DNA from: Candidatus Symbiopectobacterium sp. NZEC151
GTDB taxonomy: Bacteria; Pseudomonadota; Gammaproteobacteria; Enterobacterales; Enterobacteriaceae
Assembly (NCBI RefSeq): GCF_025962655.1
Contig: NZ_JAGFPE010000004.1
Coordinates: 1 to 64,000, forward strand
Direction: 5' to 3'
Length of the DNA: 64,000 nt
Below are positions 47,814-57,869 of this stretch, piece after piece (within the stretch, counting starts at the first letter, position 1; every line of letters begins with the position of its first letter). The notes beneath the pieces are model-generated. The model was not told where the DNA came from. It saw nothing but the letters and a program-made list of their open reading frames with translations, and did not search any database. Both the position numbers and the translations under genes were made by a program.

Positions 47814-49112
47814 ATGACAAGCGAAGCTATGCAGATTTCACTCTCCACCCAGCCTGCCGATGCACGTTGGGGAGAAAAAGCGTCATTGAGCGCGAACGAA
47901 CAGGGATTTACCATTCATCTGCCCGAAGCGGCAGCGCTGGGCATCATTCAGCGTGCGGCGCGCAAGATTGACGGGCAAGGCATCAAACACGTCAAACTGG
48001 TGGGCGAAGGCTGGGATCTGGAAACCAGCTGGGCGTTCTGGCAAGGCTACCGCGCACCAAAAGGCAAGCGTACCGTCGAATGGGCACCGTTGGAAGAGGC
48101 GCAGCGCAAAGCGCTGGATCTGCGCCTGAAAGTTGTCGATTGGGTACGCGACACCATTAACCTGCCCGCCGAAGATCTCGGGCCAGAACAACTGGCAACG
48201 CGTGCGGTGGATTTGCTGCACGATGTGGGCGGCAATGCGGTCAACTATCGCATCACCAAGGCTGAAGATCTGCGCGATCAAAACTATATCGGGCTGCATA
48301 CGGTAGGGCGCGGCTCTGAACGCCAGCCGGTGTTGCTGGCGTTGGATTTTAACCCGACGGGCAGCCCGGATGCGCCGGTGTTTGCTTGTCTGGTGGGCAA
48401 GGGCATCACCTTTGACAGCGGCGGCTACAGCCTGAAGCCGAGTGGCTTCATGGATTCGATGAAATCCGATATGGGCGGTGCGGCGCTGGTTACCGGTGCG
48501 CTGGCGCTGGCGATTGCTCAAGGGTTAACCCGTCGCGTTAAACTCTATCTGTGCTGCGCTGACAATATGGTGAGCGGCAACGCTTTCCGTCTCGGCGACA
48601 TTTTGCGCTACCGCAACGGTAAAACCGTTGAAGTGATGAACACCGACGCGGAAGGGCGTCTGGTGCTGGCAGATGGCCTGATCGATGCCAGTGCGCAAGC
48701 GCCACAGTGGATTATCGACTGTGCCACGCTGACCGGTGCGGCCAAAACGGCGTTGGGTAACGACTATCACGCGCTGTTCAGCTTTGATGATGCCTTTGCT
48801 GAACGCCTGCTCGCCAGTGCAAAACAGGAAAACGAACCGTTCTGGCGCTTGCCGCTGGAAGAGTTTCACCGTTCACAACTGCCGTCCAGTTTTGCCGAGC
48901 TGAATAACGTTGCAGGTGCGGCGCATAGCGCGGGTGCCAGCACGGCGGCGGCGTTCTTGTCGCACTTTGTCTCGTCCTATCAGAAAGGGTGGCTGCATAT
49001 CGACTGCTCCGCCACCTACCGTAAAGGGGCGGTGGATCAATGGGCGACCGGCGCGACCGGCTTGGGCGTACGTACGCTGGCCAATCTGCTGCTGAGCGAA
49101 GACCAGCATTGA
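47814..49112 (+). CDS. pepB: Peptidase B (aminopeptidase)
   Basis: Cytoplasmic M17-family leucyl-type aminopeptidase that finishes breakdown of peptides such as Cys-Gly. It is 432 residues, with metal and active-site motifs [15 protein letters not shown], the family signature [12 protein letters not shown] and [12 protein letters not shown]. In its normal place after iscX. Confidence 0.96.
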   Translation: MTSEAMQISLSTQPADARWGEKASLSANEQGFTIHLPEAAALGIIQRAARKIDGQGIKHVKLVGEGWDLETSWAFWQGYRAPKGKRTVEWAPLEEAQRKALDLRLKVVDWVRDTINLPAEDLGPEQLATRAVDLLHDVGGNAVNYRITKAEDLRDQNYIGLHTVGRGSERQPVLLALDFNPTGSPDAPVFACLVGKGITFDSGGYSLKPSGFMDSMKSDMGGAALVTGALALAIAQGLTRRVKLYLCCADNMVSGNAFRLGDILRYRNGKTVEVMNTDAEGRLVLADGLIDASAQAPQWIIDCATLTGAAKTALGNDYHALFSFDDAFAERLLASAKQENEPFWRLPLEEFHRSQLPSSFAELNNVAGAAHSAGASTAAAFLSHFVSSYQKGWLHIDCSATYRKGAVDQWATGATGLGVRTLANLLLSEDQH

Positions 49113-49141
49113 GTGAATAAGGCTTGAGTGATAACAACAGT

Positions 49142-49942
49142 ATGACATTTACACCGCAAAACAAGCTGGAAGAGGTGCTGATGAAGGCGGCGACTGAGCC
49201 CGCCCATCGGCCTGAGTTCTTCACCGAACTGATGGACGCCACCGTCTATATCATCGGCAACAGCGATGACGCCAGTGAACAGGGCGCCAGTACCCTGCCT
49301 GTGGGCAGCCAGGTTGAGATTCAGCACTGGGAAAAACCCGATGGCAGCACCGCTATCCCATTTTTCTCGTCGCTGGATGCCTTGCAGATGGCTATCTCAA
49401 CGGAAGCCGCTTTTCTGGCGCTGCCAGCCCGCTCACTGTTTGAATTAACGCAGGGGCAGACGTTGTTCCTTAATCCTAAACTCCCCTATGGCAAAGAGTT
49501 CCTGCCGCAGGAGGTGGAACACATGCTGGCGGGAGAGGGCAATGGCTTTGTGCAAAGCCGTGTGGTAGATGAGCCAGTAGAAGTGCATCTCAGTCTGCCG
49601 GAACCGTCGCCGGATCAAATGATCGATTCACTGACGCAACTGCTTGCCAAACACCGGCCGGTACGTCGCGCGTGGGTGGTACAGATCCAGGAAGGTGAAG
49701 CGCAACCGAATCTGCTGATCGGTCTGGAACTGGTCGATATGGATGAGGTAGATGCGGTGGTCCAGGCGGTGGGCACCGTTGCCAGCGATACGGTGGTCGG
49801 CGATCAGCCGGTGGATATTTGTATCGTCGATAAGGAAGAAAAGGGCGGCGTCAGCCACTATTTTCTGCACCACGCCACGCCGTTTTATGAGCGTAAGTGG
49901 GGCAGCTTCCTGCGCGAGTTCAAACAGACAGGCAACGCGTAA
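49142..49942 (+). CDS. sseB: SseB family protein (enhanced serine sensitivity)
   Basis: Cytoplasmic protein of unknown mechanism; in E. coli its overproduction makes cells serine-sensitive. The core EVLMKAATEPAHRPEFF, AIPFFSSLDALQ, QPNLLIGLEL and PFYERKWGSFLREFKQT matches E. coli SseB. The ATG at 49142 is taken; a TTG at 49124 (giving six more residues) is possible, and neither has a good ribosome site. Confidence 0.9.
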   Translation: MTFTPQNKLEEVLMKAATEPAHRPEFFTELMDATVYIIGNSDDASEQGASTLPVGSQVEIQHWEKPDGSTAIPFFSSLDALQMAISTEAAFLALPARSLFELTQGQTLFLNPKLPYGKEFLPQEVEHMLAGEGNGFVQSRVVDEPVEVHLSLPEPSPDQMIDSLTQLLAKHRPVRRAWVVQIQEGEAQPNLLIGLELVDMDEVDAVVQAVGTVASDTVVGDQPVDICIVDKEEKGGVSHYFLHHATPFYERKWGSFLREFKQTGNA

Positions 49943-49952
49943 CTGACCTTGT

Positions 49953-49974
49953 GCATCCCCTGCCGAGGGGATGC
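49953..49974. terminator. Hairpin between convergent sseB and the RpiR regulator
   Basis: GCATCCCC / GGGGATGC, a perfect 8-bp stem with a six-base loop, between the two stop codons. T-runs are weak on both sides. Confidence 0.55.
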
Positions 49975-49977
49975 CAT

Positions 49978-50769
49978 CTAGGCCGGGTTGCCCGTGGTCG
50001 CCCGCAGCAGTAGTAAATCAATCAGCAACACCAAATTAGACTCGAACGAGCTAATCTCTCCCGCTTCGGCCGCAAAATGAATGGCATCATCATGCAAGCG
50101 AAAGTGTAAATCCGCCACGTTGGCTAGCGGATTAAACGACGCACGGGTGAAGGCGACCACAGTCATGCCGATGTTTCGGGCGATCTGCGCTTTTTCAATC
50201 ACCTGCTCGGTTTCACCGCTGCGCGAGATAGCGATAAAGATGCGGTATTTGGGCGCGTTGCTGAGAAAAATCCCTTTGCTGTCCCCGAGACCGGAAACAA
50301 ACGCATCTTTACCCAGTATTTGCAGCTTTTTGGCGAAATACTCGGTGAACAGGTGAGAGAACCCGGCACCGTAAAGAAAAAAATGGCTCTCGTGACGCAG
50401 AATATGGCAGAAGGCGTCCATCAGCGCAGGCGTTACGTAGGTAAAGGTTTTTTCGTAATTGGCGACAAAATGGCGATAGGCTTCGGGGATACCGTCGCTG
50501 GTAACGGACGTGGGGTTTGCCGGAAACGAACGCGGCACGTCTGCGAGCAATTGCTTACAGTGATAGATAAATTCGCTGTAGCCGCTGAACCCCATTTTTT
50601 GGCACAGGCGCATGATGGTTGCCGTCGAGACATAGGTTTGCTGCGCCAGTTCACGCACAGTGATTTTGCCGACCAGCGATGCATGCTCGGCGATAAACAC
50701 CAGCACGCGGTGTTCCGCGCGCGTCAAGTCTCGGCCGTGGTGAACCAGTGAAGTCAACCGGCTATCCAT
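49978..50769 (-). CDS. RpiR/MurR-family transcription regulator
   Basis: Regulator of 263 residues: an N-terminal HTH (TVRELAQQTYVSTATIMRLCQKMGFSGYSEF, about 40-70) and a C-terminal SIS domain (FFLYGAGFSHLFTEY, ISRSGETEQV) that would bind a phosphosugar. The ATG at 50769 has AGGAG eight bases upstream; an in-frame ATG seven codons earlier has not. It lies 21 bp after sseA and, two genes up, the alpha-glucoside PTS and phospho-glucosidase, so its effector is likely a phosphorylated alpha-glucoside. RpiR-type regulators accompany similar agl loci in Klebsiella. Confidence 0.85.
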   Translation of the reverse strand: MDSRLTSLVHHGRDLTRAEHRVLVFIAEHASLVGKITVRELAQQTYVSTATIMRLCQKMGFSGYSEFIYHCKQLLADVPRSFPANPTSVTSDGIPEAYRHFVANYEKTFTYVTPALMDAFCHILRHESHFFLYGAGFSHLFTEYFAKKLQILGKDAFVSGLGDSKGIFLSNAPKYRIFIAISRSGETEQVIEKAQIARNIGMTVVAFTRASFNPLANVADLHFRLHDDAIHFAAEAGEISSFESNLVLLIDLLLLRATTGNPA

Positions 50770-50790
50770 GGTGCTGCTCCTGCGTGGCAA

Positions 50791-51642
50791 TCAGCCTAAC
50801 GCGATAGGGGTGTCATCACGGCCGCCCCATTCGCTCCAGGCACCGTCATACAGCGTGACATCGGACACGCCCAACTGCGCAAGCGCCAGGATCACCACCA
50901 CGGCGGTAACGCCGGAGCCACAACTGGCAACAATCGGTCGGCTGAAATCCATGCCCGCTTTGTGCAGGATCGTCGCCAGCTCTGGGCTGGGTTTCAGGGT
51001 ACCCTGTGTCACCAGATCGCCCCAGGGTACGTTCAGGCTGCCGGGAATATGGCCGCGATGCAGACCGGGGCGCGGTTCATCCACTTCCCCGCGAAAACGC
51101 GGGGCGGGGCGCGCATCGACGATTTGCGCCGAGCCATCGCGACTGATCGCCACTACCTGTTCCCGAGAGCGGATTGCTCCTTCGGTCAACACTGCATTAA
51201 AATGCGCGTGCGCGGGATGCACCTCTCCCTGCTCGATGGGATAACCCTGCGCTTTCCACTCCGCCAGTCCGCCGGAAAGAATCACCACCTGGCGAGCGCC
51301 GAAGTGGGTTAGCATCCACCAGGCACGTGGGGCAGAAAACAGATTACCCTCATCGTAAATCACCAGCGGCTGCTGATCGCTGATGCCCAATTCACTCATC
51401 GCGTTGGCGAACGCTTCGGCGCTGGGCATCATGTGGGGCAATGCGGTATTGGGATCGGACAGGGCTTCAATATCAAAAAAAACCGCGCCGGGCAGATGCC
51501 CCGCGCGGTATTCAGCATGGATATCCCGGCTGGTTTCACCCGGGGGTAGCATGCGCGCATCGATCAGTGTGATGTCATCGGAAGCCAGATGCTCCGCGAG
51601 CCAGTCGGCAGAAACAAACAAACGTGAAGAGGAAGCTGACAT
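50791..51642 (-). CDS. sseA: 3-mercaptopyruvate sulfurtransferase
   Basis: Two-domain rhodanese-fold enzyme that moves sulfur from 3-mercaptopyruvate to thiols or cyanide. The active-site loop is CGSGVTAV, the MST-type CG[ST]GVT motif rather than the CRKGVT type of thiosulfate enzymes. Start at the ATG at 51642 (MSASSSRLFVSADWLAEH), 283 residues. In E. coli sseA is next to sseB; here an RpiR regulator separates the two. Confidence 0.95.
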   Translation of the reverse strand: MSASSSRLFVSADWLAEHLASDDITLIDARMLPPGETSRDIHAEYRAGHLPGAVFFDIEALSDPNTALPHMMPSAEAFANAMSELGISDQQPLVIYDEGNLFSAPRAWWMLTHFGARQVVILSGGLAEWKAQGYPIEQGEVHPAHAHFNAVLTEGAIRSREQVVAISRDGSAQIVDARPAPRFRGEVDEPRPGLHRGHIPGSLNVPWGDLVTQGTLKPSPELATILHKAGMDFSRPIVASCGSGVTAVVVILALAQLGVSDVTLYDGAWSEWGGRDDTPIALG

Positions 51643-51728
51643 ATAAACCCCACGCACGGGCAGTGCATGCCGCCCTGAGTGAAACAGTGGTAAATATTGT
51701 CAGCCATTTTTCCTTTTCCGACAAGCAG

Positions 51729-53108
51729 CTATTCGGATTTGCCTGCGTTGACCGCCACGCCGTCACGGTAGGCCTGTGTCAACTGCGGCCAATATTCCCG
51801 GTTTGCTGCGATCATCTCATCGAGGATTGCTTTGGCATGCTGCATAGTGGGCACGGTGCGGTTAAGCGTAAACGCTTGTAACGCTTTCTCGTAGCTGCCT
51901 TCAAGGGTCGCTTCCACCAGTAATTGCTCGGAGGCCAACTGCTGTTCCAGCAGCGCGCGGTGGAACGTCGGCACATTGCCCATACGAACCGGCTCCGGTC
52001 CGTTAGCCGTGATATACGCGGGCACTTCCACCATCGCGTCATAGGGCAGATTGGCAATCGCCCCTTTGTTCTCAACGATCACCAGATGGCGCTGGCGCAG
52101 GTCGAACGCCAGCGAGCAGGCAACGTCGACAATAAACGCTCCGTGCACGCCAACGTGGAACGCGTCCGGCAAAATCCCGGTTTGTTTGTAGGTGGCGGCG
52201 GCGGCAAACAGCTTCTTCTCACGCCCATCCATCACTTCATTGGCGCGGGTGTAGTTGGGGTCCTGATGCGCGACGATATCGTTAGGCATCAGGTAGTACT
52301 GCAAATAGGGATTCGGCACGAACTCCGGGAAATGATCCATTACAGGTTTGATATTGCGCCAGGTTTTCACCCAGGACGGATCGGCATGCTGCGGATCGGT
52401 GTCCGCGGCATTGGCCGTCAGCAGACCATAACGGGCGATGTGCTCACGCAGCTGCGGTAAACGATCTTCCCCTTCGACCAGCACGCGGGTAAACCAGCCA
52501 AAGTGATTCAGACCGAAGTAATCGACGGTAATCTCTTCGCGTTTTACGCCCAGCACGGCGGCGATATTGCGCATCGCTGCCACTGGCATATCGCAGATAT
52601 TGAGTACCCGGGCATCAGGGCGCAGGCGACGGATCCCTTCCGCAACAATGGCCGCCGGATTGGAGTAGTTAACAATCCAGGCGTCTTTATGTGCAAAGCG
52701 TTCAACCAGATCGATCAGTTCCACCATCGGCAGGATGGTACGCAGGCCGTAGGCCAATCCACCGGGGCCGCAGGTTTCCTGCCCAACCACGCCGTGACGC
52801 AGCGGGATCTTCTCATCCTGCTCGCGCATTTTGTATTGTCCAACGCGCATCTGTGCAAACACAAAATGCGCGCCGGAAAAGGCCACTTCCGGATCGGTGG
52901 TGACGCAGAAACGAATACTGTCGCTGTGATCGCGAATCACCTTTTCGACCACCGGTGCGATGGTGTCCTGACGTTGACTGTCGATGTCGTACAAGCGGAT
53001 TTCAGCCAGCGGGAAATCGGCCAGGCGTACCATCAGGCTTTTCACGATGCCGGGCGTATAGGTGCTGCCGCCACCGGCAATGGTCAGGATGAAAGGGGGT
53101 TTGGTCAT
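51729..53108 (-). CDS. aglB: 6-phospho-alpha-glucosidase (GH4)
   Basis: NAD- and Mn-dependent hydrolase that cleaves phosphorylated alpha-glucosides brought in by the PTS. It is 459 residues from the ATG at 53108, which follows AAGGAGAC. The NAD-binding start is TIAGGGSTYTPGIVKSL, and Mn ligands are Cys172 (NICDMP) and His202 (GLNHFGW). GH4 also contains 6-phospho-beta-glucosidases, but the neighbouring glucose/maltose-type EIICB favours alpha. It lies 13 bp after the EIICB gene. Confidence 0.88.
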   Translation of the reverse strand: MTKPPFILTIAGGGSTYTPGIVKSLMVRLADFPLAEIRLYDIDSQRQDTIAPVVEKVIRDHSDSIRFCVTTDPEVAFSGAHFVFAQMRVGQYKMREQDEKIPLRHGVVGQETCGPGGLAYGLRTILPMVELIDLVERFAHKDAWIVNYSNPAAIVAEGIRRLRPDARVLNICDMPVAAMRNIAAVLGVKREEITVDYFGLNHFGWFTRVLVEGEDRLPQLREHIARYGLLTANAADTDPQHADPSWVKTWRNIKPVMDHFPEFVPNPYLQYYLMPNDIVAHQDPNYTRANEVMDGREKKLFAAAATYKQTGILPDAFHVGVHGAFIVDVACSLAFDLRQRHLVIVENKGAIANLPYDAMVEVPAYITANGPEPVRMGNVPTFHRALLEQQLASEQLLVEATLEGSYEKALQAFTLNRTVPTMQHAKAILDEMIAANREYWPQLTQAYRDGVAVNAGKSE

Positions 53109-53121
53109 CGTTTGTCTCCTT

Positions 53122-54678
53122 TTAAAGCGCATTTTCTACGGCTTCACGAACGGTTTTTACATGCAGGCCATACACCACCTGAACATTGTTGCCCTGGCGG
53201 ATAACGGCTTTGGCACCGGTGGTTTTCAACTGCTGGTCGTCAACCAGCGCGGTGTCTTTCACTGTCACCCGCAATCGGGTGTAGCAGTTGTCGACCACCT
53301 CAATATTGGGTTTACCGCCCAGTCCGGCGATGACGGTGGCGCCGTCGGGGACGTTGCTGCCTTTTTCCTGCGCTTTGCTCTGATAGTCGGTTTTGGAGTA
53401 GAGCCGCGTCTCGTCTTCATCCGCTTCACGTCCCGGTGTCGGCATGTCGAAGTACAGGATCAGGGTGCGGAACACAAAGAAGTAGATCACCGACATGGTC
53501 AGGCCGACCGCGATGTACATTGGCCAGTTGGATTTGGCGATGCCCAGCGGCAGGTTATACAGCAGAAAATCGATCACGCCGTTAGCGCCAATGGCATGTA
53601 CGCCAAGCACTGAAAACAGCATCATCCCCAATCCGGTTAATACCGCGTGCACCACAAACAGTAACGGCGCGACGAACAGGAAGGAGAACTCCAGCGGCTC
53701 GGTGACGCCGAGCAGGAATGAGGTAAAGGCGGCGGGAATCAGGATGGCCTTGGCGGCAATGCGTTTTTCTGGCTTGGCCGTGACGTACATCGCCAGTGCC
53801 GCCGCAGTCAGGCCAAACATTTTACTGATACCGCGCGCGTCCCAGGCGACGGTCGGGCTCAGCTGTGTGACGCTGGGGCAGGCCATTTCAGCGAAATAAA
53901 TGTTGCGTGCACCCTGATACAGCTTGCCGCACACCTCGGCGGTTCCACCCAGTTCGGTATACAGGAATGGGGTGTAGACCAGATGATGCAGCCCGGTTGG
54001 GATCAGAATACGCTCAAGGAAGCCGTAAATAGCGACCCCAAACGGGCCTGCGCCTTTAATCGCAAAGGCCAGTGCGCTAATGCCGTGCTGGGCATAGGGC
54101 CAGACGGTGCTCATGACAAAACCGAGCAATATTGCGCTGGGGATCGCCAGAATGGTGACAAAACAGTGGCCAGAGTAGATAGCCATCACGCCGTTAAACT
54201 GTTTGCTGGAATAACGGTTAAACAGATAACCGGCAAACGCGCCGATGAGGATACCGGCGAACACGCCCATTTCCAGCACTTGCACGCCCAGCACCATGCC
54301 TTGTCCGGCAGGACGCATCTCCGCTGCGGGCACCAGTTTGCCCTGAAGTTGCAGCGTAATGTTCATCGCGTTGATAAAAATGATGAAGGTCACCAGCCCG
54401 ATCAGCGCGGCATAGCCTTTATCACGCGTGGCAAGGCCGATGGGAATACCAACGGCAAACACCAGCGCCAGATTGGCCAGAATGGCAACGGCGGATTTGG
54501 CGATCAGTTGACCAAAACTCTGAATAATGGGGTGGTGCAGCAAAGGCAGGTATTCGGCCAGGTTGCCGTTACCGAACACATTACCAAACGCGATAAACAA
54601 CCCGACGATTGGCAGGATCAGCACCGGACCGTACAGCGATTTGCCGAAGTTCTGCAACGCATTGACGGCTCTTTTCAT
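53122..54678 (-). CDS. aglA: Alpha-glucoside PTS permease, EIICB
   Basis: Inner-membrane sugar permease of 518 residues that phosphorylates its sugar during uptake. EIIC of the glucose/maltose family covers about 1-420 with about ten membrane segments; a flexible linker of about 40 residues is followed by EIIB with the phospho-cysteine Cys465 in NCYTRLRV. No EIIA domain is present, so it probably uses the EIIA of the glucose system. First gene of aglA-aglB. Resembles AglA of Klebsiella and MalX. Confidence 0.9.
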   Translation of the reverse strand: MKRAVNALQNFGKSLYGPVLILPIVGLFIAFGNVFGNGNLAEYLPLLHHPIIQSFGQLIAKSAVAILANLALVFAVGIPIGLATRDKGYAALIGLVTFIIFINAMNITLQLQGKLVPAAEMRPAGQGMVLGVQVLEMGVFAGILIGAFAGYLFNRYSSKQFNGVMAIYSGHCFVTILAIPSAILLGFVMSTVWPYAQHGISALAFAIKGAGPFGVAIYGFLERILIPTGLHHLVYTPFLYTELGGTAEVCGKLYQGARNIYFAEMACPSVTQLSPTVAWDARGISKMFGLTAAALAMYVTAKPEKRIAAKAILIPAAFTSFLLGVTEPLEFSFLFVAPLLFVVHAVLTGLGMMLFSVLGVHAIGANGVIDFLLYNLPLGIAKSNWPMYIAVGLTMSVIYFFVFRTLILYFDMPTPGREADEDETRLYSKTDYQSKAQEKGSNVPDGATVIAGLGGKPNIEVVDNCYTRLRVTVKDTALVDDQQLKTTGAKAVIRQGNNVQVVYGLHVKTVREAVENAL

Positions 54679-54793
54679 TTTTTGCCCTCTTCGTGGCTAT
54701 TGTTAAGGGTAACGTCTGTCAGGTATCACCTGAGAAGGAGTAGCGTACGGGTAAAGCCTAGCAGTGAATGGTGCAAGAGTTCTAGTTATCTTA

Positions 54794-54808
54794 TTGTTTT
54801 AAAAACAA
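54794..54808. promoter_or_regulatory. Candidate operator upstream of aglA
   Basis: TTGTTTTAAAAACAA is a perfect 15-bp palindrome about 115 bp before the aglA start. Its form and place suit an RpiR-type operator, but binding is inferred. The 380-bp gap to ndk holds this palindrome, a candidate ndk promoter and nothing else I can support. Confidence 0.4.
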
Positions 54809-54953
54809 ATTACTCAAAAGGTAACAAATGACTCTGGGAAGTGTGATCGCGCGGCGATTGCGGTAACACCGGTATGCACCCTCCGGTGTGGTGATGTGCA
54901 TAATGGCGAGACAAAAAGATACGATTTTTTTAAGAAAATGTTATATAAGCCGA

Positions 54954-54982
54954 TAGGCAAGGGAATGCAGCCACCCTATAAT
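54954..54982 (+). promoter_or_regulatory. Likely ndk promoter
   Basis: TAGGCA, a 17-base spacer and a perfect TATAAT (54977-54982), giving a leader of about 70 nt before ndk. Confidence 0.5.
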
Positions 54983-55058
54983 CGGCGCCACTTTCACTGA
55001 CTGGTATGATAATTCTTTTAATCCGGTCGTTATTAGCGTGTGACATAATGAGGTCAAT

Positions 55059-55490
55059 ATGACGGTAGAACGTACCTTTTCCATCGTAAAACCCAATGCC
55101 GTAGCCAAGAATGCCATCGGTGCCATTTACGCGCGTTTTGAAAGCGCTGGCTTCACGCTGGTAGCCGCCAAAATGGTGCAACTCACCCGTGCACAGGCGG
55201 AAGGGTTCTACGCCGAGCATCAAGGCAAGCCGTTTTTTGATGGCCTGGTGGATTTCATGACCTCTGGCCCAATCATGGTGCAGGTGCTGGAAGGGGAAAA
55301 CGCCATTCAGCGTAACCGTGACATCATGGGGGCGACTAATCCGGCGAACGCGCTGGCAGGTACGCTGCGCGCTGACTACGCAGACAGTTTTACCGAAAAT
55401 GCGGTACATGGCTCTGATTCCCCGGAATCCGCGGCACGTGAAATTGCGTATTTCTTCAGCGCCGAAGAGATCTGCCCGCGTCTACGTTGA
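55059..55490 (+). CDS. ndk: Nucleoside diphosphate kinase
   Basis: Balances NTP pools by moving the terminal phosphate between nucleotides, via a phosphohistidine. The 143 residues have the N-terminal [11 protein letters not shown] and the active-site histidine in [12 protein letters not shown]. The ATG follows GAGGTCAAT. The E. coli genes yfhM and pbpC, found between sseA and ndk there, are absent here and replaced by aglA-aglB. Confidence 0.97.
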   Translation: MTVERTFSIVKPNAVAKNAIGAIYARFESAGFTLVAAKMVQLTRAQAEGFYAEHQGKPFFDGLVDFMTSGPIMVQVLEGENAIQRNRDIMGATNPANALAGTLRADYADSFTENAVHGSDSPESAAREIAYFFSAEEICPRLR

Positions 55491-55674
55491 TGCGTTGCGG
55501 CGGTTTTTCTTGCGCCAAACGTAAAAAAACGCGACGGCGGTAGCATCGCTGTTTTAAACTTTGTACAATGCCGCGCCCCGGATGAGCACGCACTGTTTGT
55601 CCGGGGCGTTTCCTATTCATATTATCGTCATTTGTCGCGCCACAACGTGTAACAACGAGGCCAGAGTTACCATT

Positions 55675-56889
55675 ATGAGCATGTCCCAGTCCCCGTCTTT
55701 GGCGGAAAGCAACACCCTGTCTGCCACCACCTGTTCCTCCACTGCTGCTGATGCTGCACCTGTCGTGAAAACCGACGGTGAAAAGATCAACCTGTTGGAT
55801 TTAAACCGTCAGCAAATGCGCGCCTTTTTTGCCTCGATTGGCGAGAAGCCATTCCGTGCCGATCAGGTGATGAAGTGGATGTACCACTACTGTAGCGATG
55901 ATTTCGCTGACATGACGGACATCAACAAGGTGCTGCGTCAGAAGCTTGAGCAGATAGCCGAAATCCGTGCACCGGAGGTGGTGGCTGAACAACGCTCTTC
56001 GGACGGCACCATCAAATGGGCGATTCTGGTCGGTGGGCAACGGGTCGAAACCGTGTACATCCCGGAAGAGGATCGCGCCACGCTCTGCGTCTCCTCGCAG
56101 GTGGGTTGCGCCCTTGAATGCAAGTTTTGCTCTACCGCGCAGCAGGGGTTTAACCGTAACCTGCGTGTGTCGGAAATCATTGGTCAGGTGTGGCGTGCTG
56201 CGAAAATTATCGGTGCCCAGAAAGTCACCGGTCAGCGCCCGATCACTAACGTCGTGATGATGGGCATGGGTGAGCCGTTGCTCAACCTTAACAACGTGGT
56301 GCCCGCCATGGAGATCATGCTGGATGATTTCGGTTTTGGTCTGTCCAAGCGCCGCGTGACGCTTTCTACCTCTGGCGTGGTGCCCGCTCTGGATAAATTG
56401 GGTGATATGATTGATGTCGCTTTGGCGATATCGCTGCACGCGCCGACGGATGATATCCGTGATGAAATCATGCCGATCAACAAAAAGTACGACATCGCCA
56501 CCTTTTTAGCCGCTGTGCGTCGCTATCTGGAGAAATCCAATGCCAATCAGGGGCGCGTTACGGTGGAATACGTGCTGCTGGATCACATCAATGATGGCAC
56601 CGAACATGCGCATCAGCTTGCCGAGTGTTTAAAAGATACCCCCTGCAAGATCAACCTGATTCCCTGGAACCCGTTCCCGGGCGCGCCCTATGGTCGCAGT
56701 TCCAACAGCCGCGTAGACCGTTTCTCCAAGGTGCTGATGGAGTATGGTTTCACCACTATCGTGCGTAAGACGCGCGGTGACGATATTGATGCGGCGTGCG
56801 GTCAATTGGCGGGCGAAGTGGTCGATCGCACCAAGCGGACGCTGCGCACCAAACGCGCAGGTGAACCAATTCAGGTTAAAGCGGTCTAA
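55675..56889 (+). CDS. rlmN: Dual-specificity RNA methyltransferase RlmN
   Basis: Radical-SAM enzyme that methylates C2 of A2503 in 23S rRNA and A37 in some tRNAs. It is 404 residues from the ATG at 55675; an upstream extension to 55561 looks non-coding. The cluster motif is [14 protein letters not shown], and the accepting and helper cysteines lie in the C-terminal AACGQLAGE and in the radical core. The N-terminal 40 residues are low-complexity ([18 protein letters not shown]) and longer than in E. coli. Confidence 0.95.
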   Translation: MSMSQSPSLAESNTLSATTCSSTAADAAPVVKTDGEKINLLDLNRQQMRAFFASIGEKPFRADQVMKWMYHYCSDDFADMTDINKVLRQKLEQIAEIRAPEVVAEQRSSDGTIKWAILVGGQRVETVYIPEEDRATLCVSSQVGCALECKFCSTAQQGFNRNLRVSEIIGQVWRAAKIIGAQKVTGQRPITNVVMMGMGEPLLNLNNVVPAMEIMLDDFGFGLSKRRVTLSTSGVVPALDKLGDMIDVALAISLHAPTDDIRDEIMPINKKYDIATFLAAVRRYLEKSNANQGRVTVEYVLLDHINDGTEHAHQLAECLKDTPCKINLIPWNPFPGAPYGRSSNSRVDRFSKVLMEYGFTTIVRKTRGDDIDAACGQLAGEVVDRTKRTLRTKRAGEPIQVKAV

Positions 56890-57077
56890 TGTCTTAATGT
56901 GCTTGGTGAAATGGCATTTGACATCGAATCAGGGTGCCAAACGCCGTTCATCGGCATATGATGGCGTCCGCAAGGGTTAGCGCGTATTGGCTGAATGCGC
57001 GAGGGTACTTGCCGCAATAACGGCAACGCGGGATTCAGCGTGCGGACAGGGAATCCGTTTATCAGCGGAGGGTCAGG

Positions 57078-57869
57078 ATGACACCTCGTATTGAGCAAGC
57101 GTATGTACCACGTCAGCAGTATGTACCGCGTGGTGTTTTATTCGCGCTCGGCATCGTACTGCCACTGTTGAGTGGGTGTGCCAAGGTGCAGCGCCCGTCG
57201 GCGACTGACGCATTGGTCACCACGCGGTTACAACTGGGAATGGCATACCTGAAACGCGATGACCTTGATGCGGCGCGGCGTAACTTGTCGAGTGCCGTCG
57301 AGGCCGCTCCGGACGATTATCGTACCCAACTGGGCATGGCGTTGTACGAACAGCGTATCGGTGAATACGGCGCGGCGGAACGGCGCTATCAAACCGCATT
57401 GCGTCAGGCACCGGAAAATGCCAGCGTAATGAATAATTACGGTGCGTTTCTCTGTAGTTTAGGGCAGTATGTAGCGGCGCAGAAACAGTTCAGCGCTGCG
57501 GCGCAACATCCTGATTATCGGGAAGTTGCGCAGGCTTTGGAAAACGCGGGATACTGCCATTTCAAAGCGGGAAAATGTGATGAGGCACGCACATTTTTAG
57601 TTCGGGCGCTACACTATGACCCGACAAAAGGCGACAGGGTGCTCAGTGAAGTGGGGCATCGACTGACTGCCCAACAATTTAACGAAGCCAGGCATCTTTT
57701 GGATATTTATCACCATAGCCTTCCAGCCAGCGCTGAGAGTCTATGGTTAGAGATTCGTTTCGCCGCGTTGGCGGGCCGTGATGATGAGCGTAACTATCAT
57801 GGCGACAGGCTGGCGCGAAGTTTTCCACACTCTAAACAGTACCAGCAGTTCTTAGCGAATGAATACTGA
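57078..57869 (+). CDS. pilW: PilW-type TPR lipoprotein
   Basis: TPR lipoprotein of 263 residues. The signal peptide ends in lipobox LLSGC (Cys34), with a 20-residue N-terminal extension. TPR units are visible as LGMAYLKRDDLDAARRNLSSA, LGMALYEQRIGEYGAAERRY and ASVMNNYGAFLCSLGQYVAAQKQF. In Pseudomonas and Neisseria, PilW/PilF lipoproteins stabilise the type IV pilus secretin; this family member sits between rlmN and rodZ in many gamma-proteobacteria, but no pilus gene is in view. The last 11 bases overlap rodZ. The family name is confident, the pilus role is not. Confidence 0.8.
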   Translation: MTPRIEQAYVPRQQYVPRGVLFALGIVLPLLSGCAKVQRPSATDALVTTRLQLGMAYLKRDDLDAARRNLSSAVEAAPDDYRTQLGMALYEQRIGEYGAAERRYQTALRQAPENASVMNNYGAFLCSLGQYVAAQKQFSAAAQHPDYREVAQALENAGYCHFKAGKCDEARTFLVRALHYDPTKGDRVLSEVGHRLTAQQFNEARHLLDIYHHSLPASAESLWLEIRFAALAGRDDERNYHGDRLARSFPHSKQYQQFLANEY

